Assembly (NCBI GenBank): GCA_037178625.1
Contig: CM074139.1
Location: 2,666,001-2,730,000 of the forward strand
Source of the DNA: Skeletonema tropicum
Lineage: Eukaryota > Bacillariophyta > Thalassiosirophyceae > Thalassiosirales > Thalassiosiraceae
Length of the DNA: 64,000 nucleotides
Reading direction: 5' to 3'
Positions 1 through 9,900 of this stretch are shown here, piece after piece. The position numbers and the translations under genes are program-made. A model generated the notes under the pieces. The model ran no database searches and was not told the origin of the DNA. It saw nothing but the letters and a program-made list of their open reading frames with translations. Position 1 is the stretch's first letter. Each line of letters opens with the position of its first letter.

Positions 1-66
1 CAATGAGAGAGGCTTGATGGCAATTTTAGTTTTAATCAAGTTACATCTATTCACTGCGCCACACCT

Positions 67-718
67 TCACATGGGAGGAAGTTGCGTCTTGTGAATCCCT
101 TTGCGGCAAAATGGCCATCCCATTCTTTCAAACTCAAGGTAGTTGGCACGGGAGAAATCGTTGCGGTGGTAAGGCTTTCTACTTTCGCATTGATGACTCT
201 GGTGGTCCACGTCAAAACCGCAGGAATGACAGGCCCACCAGTTGTTGAATCGCTTGACGGGATTTGGCTGGAAGCTCCGATTTCCACGTTGTTGACTGTG
301 GCCGGTCGGGGGACGGTACTGCTGGATTGCTCCTGCAGCTGGAGGAGTGGATGGCGCTTGCTGTTGGCGCTGTCCTGAGCGAGTGGTGGAGCGACGGCGG
401 CCTCCTCGACCTTGGTAGCCACCTCCTTGGTTGTAGCCTCCTCGACCTTGGTAGCCACCTCCTTGGTTGTAGGTGGATGGGGCAACATACTGAGGGGCTA
501 CATACGGTGGGGGAGCTCCACCAGTGGTGAATGGACTGGGAGCTGGAGGGGGGACATGGCGTTGTTGCCCTTGGGCCACTTGCGCAGTGAGCATGGCTAT
601 TTGCTGGGTGATTTGTTGGATGCTGTTGGCATTCGACTGAGTGGCATCGGAGATGGTAGACAAGTTATCATTTAGGCCGCTGATGTTGGAGTTGTAGGTT
701 TGGCCAAAAGTACTGAAG
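67..718 (-). pseudogene. Retrotransposon Gag, C-terminal (nucleocapsid) part, cut off by an insertion
   Basis: Reads leftward from about 718 to a stop near 67. It encodes a Ser/Asn/Gln-rich helical stretch, a Pro-rich linker, tandem Gly-Gly-Tyr-Gln-Gly-Arg-Gly-Gly (RGG-type) units and a zinc-knuckle-like CHSCGFDVDHQSHQC. The two RGG units come from a directly repeated stretch of about 33 bp at 403-470. Such RGG plus CCHC tails bind RNA in retroelement Gag proteins. The open frame continues to 804, but everything above 718 is the end of the inserted element at 719-3039, so the Met near 804 is not the native start. The N-terminal part lies at 3040-3980 in the same frame across the insertion. 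Gag identity rests on domain style. The rest of the element, including pol, would lie to the left of the window. Confidence 0.7.
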
Positions 719-880
719 GTAGGGGGGAGCAAGCCCTGTGTTTTTTGGGGAGTCACGAGTGGTGCGCGCCAAGAATTTTTTTGACCATGGCCAAAATTGG
801 CCATCGCCTGATTGGAGTATGAAATAGGACCCTTTTGCAGCTTTTACTCTGTTATTACTTGTTTTCATACTTTGATACTG

Positions 881-919
881 TTTGGCCGCATAGACGGGGG
901 TATGGTCTATGCGGCCAAA
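881..919. repeat. Perfect 15-bp inverted repeat (hairpin)
   Basis: TTTGGCCGCATAGAC at 881-895 is exactly inverted at 905-919 around a 9-nt loop (GGGGGTATG). It lies inside the left end of the TIR element, about 160 bp upstream of the coiled-coil start codon. It could be a regulatory hairpin, a protein-binding site or a remnant of an internal repeat. The first in-frame ATG of the gene (909) falls in the right arm, which argues for using the later ATG. Confidence 0.85.
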
Positions 920-1079
920 AAGTTTGGTGATCTCAAGTGCTGACCCGGTGGAGATTTTGTTGCAAAACCAGCCAATCTTGTCGACAAAACTCCAATCTTC
1001 AAAAGACTCAACGCATCGGAGAGCTCGCCGATGCTCCGAAAGCAACAAGCAGAGAACTCAGTGGTGCACAAAAGCGACA

Positions 1080-2633
1080 ATGGAAGAGAGTAATGATGAT
1101 ACCGCAATGGCGGCCGGTGCCGAGGCAGCGCCAAAGCCAAAAAAGAGAAAGAGGAAGAAGAGTACTTTTAGCCGCAATCAAAGGGGTGGTGAGCAGAAGA
1201 AATCCAACGCACCACATGCCCCGAACGTCCCTCGAAACCCATCACAGCCAACACAGGCGCCGACGTCAGATAATAATACGGCAGATCCAAGAATATTCAA
1301 TCTGAAGAGGGCAACGCAAAGGCGAGATAAGCAAATAGAAGTATTGTCTGCTCATAACCAACAACTGAAAAGTGCAGTCGAGACTGCTGCAAGAGAAATG
1401 CGATCGGTTGAACGTGAGGCTGCAATGAAAGTGAACGCCATTGAGAAGGGGGCAGAGAAAATGCAAGAGAGGGCTGAAAAGAAGATGAAGCGTGCAGCAG
1501 AGGCGACAACTACAGCTCATACCAAAATGGCCACCGCAACAAAAGCAGCTACTGACGCAAAAGAGACGAAGAAGGAGTATGAGAAGTCAAACAAACAGTT
1601 AGCGGAAAAAGATGAGTTGATACGCGAACTGAAGGAGAAATTGAGGGCATCACAGAAGGCGGCCAAGGAAGCAGAGAAGGCTGCCAAGAAAGCAGAGGAG
1701 AGGGAAGTAAAGGAAATAGCAGCGCGGAAAGAAGTGGAGAATTCACTACAGGATATGGAAGCAAAGTTGGCGAGGATGGAGGCAATGTTGCAGGAACAAC
1801 TTGCAGCAGGCCGAATAGTTATCAAAAAAGAATCTACGAAGGGAACAGGATTTAAGAGATGGTCGCAAAAGATTGTTCAACTCATCATGGAGTATTTGGT
1901 ATGTATTGTTCAAAGTGTTCACTATTAATACATACTTGATTCAACTAATACCAACACTGTGCTGCATTGTCGTTATTATTATTACACAATAGGTTGCAGG
2001 AGGCTCTCCAAAAGCGTTTAGCAAGATACTGGTGGCATTCCTTAAAAACTTGGACTTGGCTGGGAAGACTTACATCATCCATGGAGTAAAGATGGTAAGG
2101 AGTATTCGGTAGATATCCTTGCCAACTGGTTGAAGAACAAAATTATACCTGAAGAGGGCAAAAGGACAATTCCGGAAAAGCCTCCTGTCAAAACACTTGA
2201 GCGGAAGGCTTTGCCAGTGCTAGGAACATTGTCTGCCGATGTTGCTACACTTAACGTCATGTCAGAGGAGAAAGAGCAAGAAATTAGGGACAAGGCAACC
2301 AAAATGCGTGACGAGCGGGAGTTGGAAGGAGTTGGAGACAGATACGGTGAAATGCAACCTAGGCTCCACCCTGCATTGGATGAAAGCTTGATTGATCGTC
2401 GCATTGAAATCTGTTTGACGCGTGGTGAGCAGCTAATGTGGCATAGTGGGAAGGTGGTTGGGATAAAGAGAAGAAAGAAAACTTTCGAAATGCTATACGA
2501 TGAAGATGTTGTAGATGATGACGAACCTCGTTTGCAAGAAGTTAAGCTGCTGCCAAGCTTTTGGATCAAGGCTAAGCAAGGCGGATGGAGATTAGCTAAA
2601 GAGGAGGTGGAGATGGAGCGTGCGCAACCTTGA
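1080..2633 (+). CDS. Lys/Glu-rich coiled-coil protein of the TIR element (spliced; one frame break)
   Basis: The start is taken at ATG 1080 (MEESNDDTAM), since an earlier in-frame ATG at 909 sits in a hairpin. The N-terminal third has a basic, NLS-like stretch (KPKKRKRKK), followed by about 190 residues of uninterrupted heptad-rich coiled coil full of Ala, Lys and Glu. An intron at 1899-1992 (GTATGT...TAG) separates exon 1 from a second part that reads into a stop near 2110. One base lost around 2088-2091 would shift into the frame that continues to 2633. The C-terminal part has an acidic stretch and a motif ending in GGWRLA. No transposase signature is visible. It could be a structural or DNA-binding protein of the element. 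Function unknown; exon 2 and the frame break are inferred. Confidence 0.6.
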
Positions 2634-2803
2634 GTACCAATGTTAAAGTAGGGGGGGAGTAATGTATTCGTAGTAGAAAGAAGTGTGTAACTCAAGTTCT
2701 ACTAAGTGATAATTAATCCAGTAGTTCGATACACGTAGCTTGCAGAGCCTAAATAGAGATTAAAAGAGGAGGTGGAGATGGAGTGCGCAACCTTGAGTAC
2801 CAA
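2601..2803 (+). repeat. Two direct copies of a ~40-bp gene-end segment
   Basis: The last ~40 bases of the coiled-coil gene, including its stop codon (2601-2640), recur almost unchanged at 2766-2803 with a 2-nt deletion. They are 165 bp apart. Between them is a G-rich tract (about 2646-2656) resembling the G-run of the element's own termini. This looks like a local duplication inside the element. Confidence 0.7.
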
Positions 2804-3039
2804 TTCCTACATAGAATAAATTGCGGGAGCGAAATTTGGCGCCATCCATCACTTTCAATTCATGACTCAATGGCCAAAAATGTGCTCCTATGTAGTGCCA
2901 AAATGGGTATGAAGAAATGGAACAAATAGCACGAAACTTTGGATATATCTACATTGGATATATATGAATTCATGTATGCAATAGTATTTGGTATAAAACC
3001 TATTTGAAAATTCATCATTCTGGGCTTGCTCCCCCCTAC

Positions 3040-3980
3040 TGAAGGCGGTACCCAAATCTTCTACAGTTTCGACTAGGCTGACATTATCATCCTCTGCGTC
3101 CGTACCTACACCGAATCCTAAATTAGCATATCCATTACTCCCTGATGTCAAAGAGTTATTTGCACTATCCAAGAGACGTTCGTATTCAATGATGAAATGC
3201 TCCTTGGCACTTTGCCAGGTGTCGCGGTCTGCTTCATCCAGATCCTTCCAACGTTGAATGGCGTCACTATAGACCTGATGTGGTTGAAGGCGGGTGACAA
3301 ATTGATCGATGAGTTGCTCCGCAGTGTATCCAATTTCAGCATCGACGGCGATTCGTTGACATTCCTCAAGACGGGAGATGAGCTCTTCAATGGGCTGGGT
3401 TGGATCGAAGGATGAAGTGAAGACGTTTTTGATGTCTTCCTTCTCTCTGAGAGAGAGTTTGTTGTAGCGCCGACGTAGGGTTTGAAGGATTTGGGCAACA
3501 TTCCAAGACGATGGCCACGATGTTTGTGAATTTCCCATGGTGATTCCAGGACGATATTGGCGGGGAATGATGCGCTCAAGGGCGGCACGGGCTGCCTGGT
3601 TCAGATTGGTGTAGGTTTCGAAACGGTCGACAAGGATGGAATGATTGCGCTCAAGGTTGGCTTGTTCTGCTCTGGTGACTTGTGGAGGTAGCTGGAGGAC
3701 GCCCGGATTGGTTGGTATTTGGTATGTTGAATGGGGCGGCATTATGTAGGAGATGTTCATTCGGAGTGACGATGGCACCGGCCCATCCGGTGTCGTTAGA
3801 TTGCCAGCAAGGGATGGCTTTGTACTTTTCAACTAGGTAGTCTTTCAGCTCGACAACCCATTGTCGAGTAGGGCGCTTGTTGTGGAGGGATGGTAGGCTG
3901 GTGGTGATGTCATTGAAATGACTTGTGGCCTCCTCGAGGCTGAGTTTTCTTTCGGCCATTTTTTCGATGGAAGGGAGCAA
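3040..3980 (-). pseudogene. Retrotransposon Gag, N-terminal/capsid part, frame-broken
   Basis: Reads leftward from an ATG near 3980. The first about 80 residues contain the GWAGAIVTPNEH-like stretch typical, as I recall, of stramenopile Gag proteins. The frame then changes between about 3740 and 3712 and continues through a helical capsid-like region (ALERIIPRQYRP; LRRRYNKLSLREKEDI; an EELISRLEECQR helix). It ends at the 5-bp duplication bordering the TIR element, with the remainder at 67-718. The upstream frame change shows the gag was already damaged, or carries an indel error. About 120 bp further right I see no LTR. Confidence 0.7.
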
Positions 3981-4249
3981 CTCACGTGGGTGCTATGTCG
4001 CTGTGTCTAGCTGCGAGTAGTTTCTGTTTTGATAAATGCGTAGTTCTGATGAAGACAGCACAAAAGGGGCAGTGAACTAACAAGTGAACTACGATATTAT
4101 GGACTACATTAGATGAGTGGTGAACCGCAGTTGGAGCTGGCGTAGGTGGTGGTGAAAGATCTCCAAGATCCCTGCTTCAACCACCACCTCGATCGATGTG
4201 CTGTCACGGGCTGGTGCGACTGTCGTTGCGACTGTCAGTGCGCTTTCTC

Positions 4250-4963
4250 TTAGGAATCCTCGGGAGAGGAGCGTGTCGGAGATAGCCATCTTCCAGGGTT
4301 CCAACACATATCCTTCTCCGCGACCACACTACCAGCAGAGGTAGCGCCCCCCGCAGTAGAATAGTTGTCAATAATGTCGTCATTGTCAATGGTAGTGAAA
4401 GGTGTGGGTCTGTTGGTGCCAAATTCAGGAAATTGAGAGAGCATTCGATCAACTAAATCTTCCTCGCTTAGAGAGACAACTCGCTGCTTCCTATTAGATG
4501 ATGATCTGGATGATGAGCGTTTGCCAGTCACTTCGGTCCCCTTGGCTGCCGATGAGTTGTTGTTCATGTAATGATCGTAATTCAAATACGCTTCTTTATC
4601 GTCCACCACTTGATAGAGGTGCTGAATGACGCTGCTGTCCATCATGGAGGGAGATGAGCTGATGCCCGCATTGCTGAGATTATTCGGTTCGGAGTAAAAT
4701 GCCCGTGCCCCCCGCCGTGTAGATTGCCCTTCACCGACTGATGTTGTCTTGTCACTATTTTTGTGGAAAGACTCCTGAATGCCGCTCATCCATCCGCCGA
4801 TGGTATTGCTGAAATCCATACTATTGTTGATGCTGTCAGAGGGAGAGGTCGGCCTAAGAGAGATTGAGCCTCCATCAGCTGAGCCGTTCACCGAGGCGGT
4901 CGATGATGACGGATCAGCGCCGCTGGTGTCGCCAGCGACTACTTTTAAAAGATTATTTAGCAT
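4250..4963 (-). CDS. Hypothetical Ser/Asn-rich protein
   Basis: An open frame of 237 codons starting MLNNLLKVVAGDTSG. The composition is Ser/Thr/Asn-rich with no transmembrane segment or recognised domain. There is a basic Ser-rich patch (GKRSSSRSSSNRKQR) followed by an acidic helical segment (SLSEEDLVDRMLSQF). The last about 25 residues may be read-through of an intron: open segments in the other two frames continue to 4104 and one is Lys/Arg-rich (RIPKRKRTDSR). The 3' end may therefore be spliced, or truncated by the adjacent retroelement. I do not recognise a family. Likely disordered and possibly nuclear. Confidence 0.45.
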   Translation of the reverse strand: MLNNLLKVVAGDTSGADPSSSTASVNGSADGGSISLRPTSPSDSINNSMDFSNTIGGWMSGIQESFHKNSDKTTSVGEGQSTRRGARAFYSEPNNLSNAGISSSPSMMDSSVIQHLYQVVDDKEAYLNYDHYMNNNSSAAKGTEVTGKRSSSRSSSNRKQRVVSLSEEDLVDRMLSQFPEFGTNRPTPFTTIDNDDIIDNYSTAGGATSAGSVVAEKDMCWNPGRWLSPTRSSPEDS

Positions 4964-4980
4964 TCTTTAAGAGGAGTATG

Positions 4981-6134
4981 TAATTGCTTTCCTCAGCCGA
5001 CCAGCAGACACATCACGAGGATAGATGAAAAATCGCTCTGTCAGATATGCATGTATTGATAATACCAACAGCAGTTCCTTTCATCAATGACAACACTACT
5101 TATATCCCTACCTACCCCTATGTGAGGTTTTTACCCGCATTTAGAATCGAAGTGAGGTTTAAACCTCACTTAGCGCTGTGCCAATAATGGATGCCATAGA
5201 CGCCACCAACCGTCTCACCCCTGCATCAGGATCATCAACTGGACCAATATGATCAATGTTGACCGTTGGTTTGGGCCGCGGTAGTGTGTGTGGGGTTGTG
5301 GTGTAGCCTCATCACACGGCACCGGCCATCATCTTTTTCAGCCGTCGCCAAGCAGTTGTGGTGATGGTTACGTCAACTATAAACGTCCGTCTCGTCTCCC
5401 CTTCATCACGCGATGATACTTCATATATATGGGGATGTTTCGGTGCCAGTATTCCTTCGGTTTGGGCTTGTATTCATGCTTAATTCGATAATCGCCGCTC
5501 GGTATTATTTTCCGCCCACAATAATAATCGTCGATCATCGACAAATGAAATGATTTAGATGGCCAGCACACGATAGTGAGGGCAGCCAAATTGAACAATA
5601 AAGCATTATGGATGCTCTGGGCTTGTGGAATGGACACAACTATCGCTGTTATGATGAGTCAACAAGTCGTCTTCAGAAGGGCAACTCAAAAAAGCGCGTA
5701 TTATTTCTGCAAACACGGAGAAGATTAGTGTTATTTCATGTTTAAATATTGGATTGTGGCGAAAATAGTGCGAACTGAGGGGGGTTGGGAAGTGCTGTGT
5801 GGGAAGTAGCCGTTCATCATGGACAGTGGAGTGAATGCTGAAGGATATCTACTTGTGGGGGATAAATGTGAAAATTATTAACTACGCTGAAACAACGCCC
5901 ATTTGATTATAAAATGACATGATCGTCAATCGAATTATCCACAATAGTATTAAGTACAATAAGGCACTGTGAAATGTATACAATTCATTGTCCAGAGCAC
6001 CTAATTGCATATAATGCAAAGATTTATCTTCATTCCAGCATGTTTCTACTCTAAAGTAGAGGTATTATCAACGCCATCGAGGGCAAAGTATCAGTTGAAA
6101 TTATAGTAATAGCAAGCCCATGATACCTGCTGAC
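4981..6134. other. Intergenic region without a supported gene
   Basis: Short unconserved open frames only, the longest (86 codons, minus strand 5637-5377) matching nothing I know. It holds the 20-bp palindrome at 5151-5170 and AT-rich sequence leading to the copia LTR. Confidence 0.5.
5151..5170. repeat. Perfect 20-bp palindrome
   Basis: AGTGAGGTTTAAACCTCACT is its own reverse complement. The half-site GTGAGGTTT also occurs alone 20 bp upstream (5121-5129), so three half-sites cluster in 50 bp upstream of the minus-strand gene at 4250-4963. It may be a dimeric transcription-factor site or chance. Confidence 0.6.
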
Positions 6135-6871
6135 TCTCTGATGTTGCTGACAATCAGATAAATGTGTTGCGTCGTCGTCGAGCTCACAAAATACTCAACA
6201 CGTGATGATTGTTGGCGCTTTGGGCGTCGTCGCTTGACATCAACCAAAACAGATGCGTCAGGTGAAGCTCTTGCCCCTCCTGATAGTGGAAATACTCTTC
6301 CAATGATTCATAACTATCGGCTTGGTCAAAGATACGTTTTTTCTGGTGTTAGTTGCTGCATCATTCGTGTTTGCAAGTTGCTTTGTGTACCGTATAAAGT
6401 GGGCATACCTCTGTACAACATATGCATCCGCACGCAACAATTACTATCTAGTATGACCTGCATCGACTATGACACATGTATTACTCTGCTTGTGCCAATT
6501 TGAGTCGTTGTGATAGTGGACAAGGTTGCACAATTTGAAACAAACGAATACGTAATATGAGAGCGAGAAAGCATTACTGTAAAAGGTGCAACGCTGTAAG
6601 TATAGGAAGATATTGACGCAGACAATGAAGAGTATCCGGCGTCCCGAATGCTCTGTGTAGCGTTGACTTCGTAGTAACAGAGACAATATTATTTTATTGT
6701 GAGAGCTTTGATTTGCACTTGACAATTTAGCAAAGTGCAACTCAACGCATAAGATAGCGCAGCTCTTGCGTTAGATGATGTGAGTGAGAACCATATACGG
6801 AAACTCACTCAATTGACAGAAACATGTAAACCTAAAATAGGAAGGCGAGTCACAACTAGGCAACCTCAACA
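6135..6871 (-). mobile_element. Ty1/copia 3' LTR (complete)
   Basis: In minus sense the LTR runs TGTTGAGG (6871) to CAGCAACA (6142), so it opens TGTTG and closes CAACA, about 730 bp. It lies directly downstream of the minus-strand pol and is preceded by a purine tract, as expected for a 3' LTR. Its first 295 bp recur in opposite orientation at 11716-12010. Its last 445 bp (plus 6135-6579) recur in the same orientation at 16027-16471. Predicted translations of matching parts are identical, so the copies are young. Seven bases beyond CAACA (TCAGAGA) are also shared with the 16-kb copy, so the exact outer edge is uncertain. Confidence 0.8.
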
Positions 6872-6880
6872 CTCCTTCTC
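6872..6880 (-). other. Polypurine tract of the copia element
   Basis: In minus sense GAGAAGGAG immediately precedes TGTTGAGG of the LTR, 60 bp past the pol stop codon. This is the position and composition expected of the plus-strand primer, and it fixes the LTR orientation. Confidence 0.65.
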
Positions 6881-6939
6881 GAATCAGTGAGCATCGAACC
6901 ATGCCACTGACTCGCAACAATAATAAACATCAAAGGGTG

Positions 6940-9900
6940 TCACCACCCACACAATTTGTAGCGAAGATACTCAAAGGGAACCCTCGTAAGACCTTTTGTA
7001 AAGATATCACCAATCTGCTCTTTCGTATCAATCTTGACCAACTGAATCCCACGCTTCACAATTTCTTCGCGGAACCAAACCGTCTCCAAGTGAAAGAACT
7101 TCGACCGAGGTGTGTATTCAGGAGGAATAAGCTTGGCAAAGATCAGCGCCGAGCTATTGTCCTCGTGGACAGTAACATTCATCTTTGTAGTAGCAGAATC
7201 CAACTCGTAATATTCAGCCAGATGTGAAGCCAAATCCATGATAGGGAACAGCTCGCGACAACAGTGAGCCAAAGCAGAAATCTCAGCTTCCATTGTAGAC
7301 AAAGCAGTCTTAGTTTGGAGTGAAGACTTCCACAGTACAGGACAGTTCGCGACTGTAATAACAAAACCAGTTCTGCTCTTGACACAAGCAGGATCATCCG
7401 GACGCTCAACACCATACATACCAGCAAAATCAGCATCAGGATAGGCATTGATTTCCAAAACATTTGCAGTAGGTTCAAGAATCAAACCTTTGTTTCTTGT
7501 CTTGCGAAGATAGCGACCAATCTGCTTGAGAGCCAGTTCATGAGAACGCTTAGGGCAGAACATGTACCTAGCGCAGCAGTTCACGGCATAGGCAATTTCA
7601 GGACGTGTGTGGCCAGAAAGATAGAGCAATTGACCAACAACAGCAGCCACATTAAAATGTTCAATGCAAGGATCACCGTCAGCATCTTTCGGCAGTGGCT
7701 TGGTACCAGCGGGGACAGACTTGTTACCTTCAGGACCACCATCCAAACCAAGATTAGTGATGATGCGATCAATGAGACCAGTCTGAGTAAGTTCCAACTT
7801 GGTAGCACGGCCATCAGCATCTTTCTCGAGCACTTGAATATCAACGCCAAGAAAGCCAGCTGCATCGGATTCCTTTTCCAAAAGAAGACCACTCTCGCGA
7901 AGTTGTACCATAACACTTGTAATATCAGCGTCATCCTTAGCCCAAAAGAGGATATCATCAACGTAAGCGACAGCAATAACTTTCTTCCCAATAAATAGGC
8001 AACTATCAAACTTGCTTTGCTCCAAGCCAACGTCTTGCATTTTCTCGGTAAGATACTTCCAAAAGCAACGTGGCGCCTGCTTCAAACCGTAGACACTTTG
8101 TTTCAACTTCAAGACTTTACCAGGCTGTTCAAATCCTTTAGGCATAGCGACATAAGCACGTTCATTTTCAGGAAGAGTTCCGTGTAAGAAAGCCGCTTGA
8201 ACATCCGCAGCAGCACTCTTCAAACCAAGCTGACATTGTAGAATAAACATCATACGAACTGTAGTCCACTTGCATACCGGGGCCCACGTCTCATTGTAAT
8301 CAACTCCAGCAACTTGTCGATCACCTCTGACAGTAAAGCGCCCTTTGTACTTGCGAATAGTCCCGTCGGGCAGACGCTTGCGCTTAAACACCCAAAGACT
8401 AGGCAAGATACGCTGACCTTTAGGCACTTCAGACACATCAACAACTTCCCAAGAACCCATAGACTCAAGTGTAGCAATCTCAGACTTAGCCGCTTCCCAA
8501 TATTGTTCAGCTTCAGGACCACGCATAGCTTCATCCCAGCCAGGATTGTCTTCAGCAGAGATTCCAGTCTTAGCATTCAAGAACCAAGGAGATACATGCT
8601 CGCAAAGAACGCCAGAGATAGAACCATCATAGGAGCAGTCATTAGCAGAGAGTTGGATATGCTGTGACAAAGGTGAGCCCATCAACTCTTCGATATTATC
8701 AAAGGTGGTAGTCATAGCACGCAGAGATCTCTCTTCAATTTCTTCAAGCATAAGAGCCTTTTGTTTCTTTGTATAACGAGGCATGCCATTCTTGCGGGAA
8801 TACGAGACAGCATCAACCGGAGGTTGTGTATTAAGAGAGCAAGAGAACTGATTGCAGAAAGCAGCCATATCTGGACGTGACGACCTCTTCAACAACTTCT
8901 GTTCTGAATCTGACAACTGAGCGACTTGCGTAGGACCAAATGCAAGGACAGAATGTAGAGTAGCAGCAGTAACAAGCGCAGTGCGTTTCCAACTAGTAGA
9001 CTTGCGATTTCTCCTCAAGCGATCCTTCCAAGTAGAAACAGAATCATCCAAGACATCCGTCTCCTTCTGATCGGAAATTTCATTCTCCTCCTGAGTCGAT
9101 TCATCCACATCAGAGTAATCAACACAAGCAGAGTCATCGACATCAACTGCTCCAACTTCTCCTTCTTGCTCGATGGACGAATCGATAGCAGTAGGATGCT
9201 CATTAATAGTAACTTTGCGATCGGGAACAGTAACTGGAGACTTGAATACTTCTTCAGACTTGAGCCTAAGCTCCTTGCCACGAGCAACCTGCTCTTGCAA
9301 GCGGTCCTCACGCTCTCGAGCTTCTTCTTCAGTAAGCCAAGGAAGATCAAGCGGAGGGGGTGTGTAGGACAATTCACCATCAACAAACTCAGGATAGATA
9401 TAAAGATCATGTTCATCACTTTCAAAAAGGGAACCCCACTTCTGTTGAATAGTATCAGCGAGGTCCTCAGCAGAATCACCAACAAGGCCCGAGACAGTTT
9501 CGAATTTATCGTCGTAGACGCAATGGTATTGAGGGGAGATGTAATTTGAATCAAGATGACGTACCAGACCAACTTGGGTAGAGTGGTCGGGAGAAAATCC
9601 AAGAAATTGGCCAACCCTAGCCCTACGGCTAAACTTTGGGAGCTTCTTGCCATCCTGAAGCGCAGCATCAAGAACATAGGTAGGAGCACCGAAGACATGT
9701 GCACGAAGTAAATCACGATGATCGGAGACAACGTTGGTGAGGATCTCTAGCGGAGAAAAACCATGAGACATAGACGGTGTGCGGTTGAAAAGGAACTCGG
9801 CGTAGGCAAGAGCCTGCGGCCAAAGTGAAGGAGAGTCAGCGTTGTGAGTAGACCATCTCATAGCAACATGCAAAAGAAAAGTTCTGCACATCCAGAATAA

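Larger units (their letters stand above)
719..3039 (+). mobile_element. 2.3-kb TIR element inserted in gag, carrying a coiled-coil gene
   Basis: Both ends carry the same 18 bp in opposite orientation: GTAGGGGGGAGCAAGCCC at 719-736 and its reverse complement at 3022-3039. TGAAG flanks the element directly on each side (714-718 and 3040-3044), a 5-bp target-site duplication. The flanks are two halves of one minus-strand gag, and deleting the element plus one TGAAG joins them in frame (residues GTAFS then TFGQTYN). The only gene inside is the spliced coiled-coil gene at 1080-2633. No DDE transposase, integrase or RT motif is visible, so it is either non-autonomous with a passenger gene or driven by an unrecognised protein. 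Superfamily not assigned. Confidence 0.85.

Noticed and set aside
735..804. Met near 804 as start of a complete 245-residue Gag-like protein
   Set aside because: The codons above 718 belong to the inserted element's terminal repeat; the true N-terminus is at 3040-3980.
1266..1825. Minus-strand ORFs rich in Ser/Leu/Phe opposite the coiled-coil gene
   Set aside because: Mirror images of a Lys/Glu-rich coding strand; no domain. The same applies to antisense ORFs of the pol, BTB and C2H2 genes.
6162..6503. 113-codon ORF (also at 16054-16395)
   Set aside because: It lies inside the LTR, overlaps ORFs on the other strand and has no domain; its identity in both places reflects LTR duplication.
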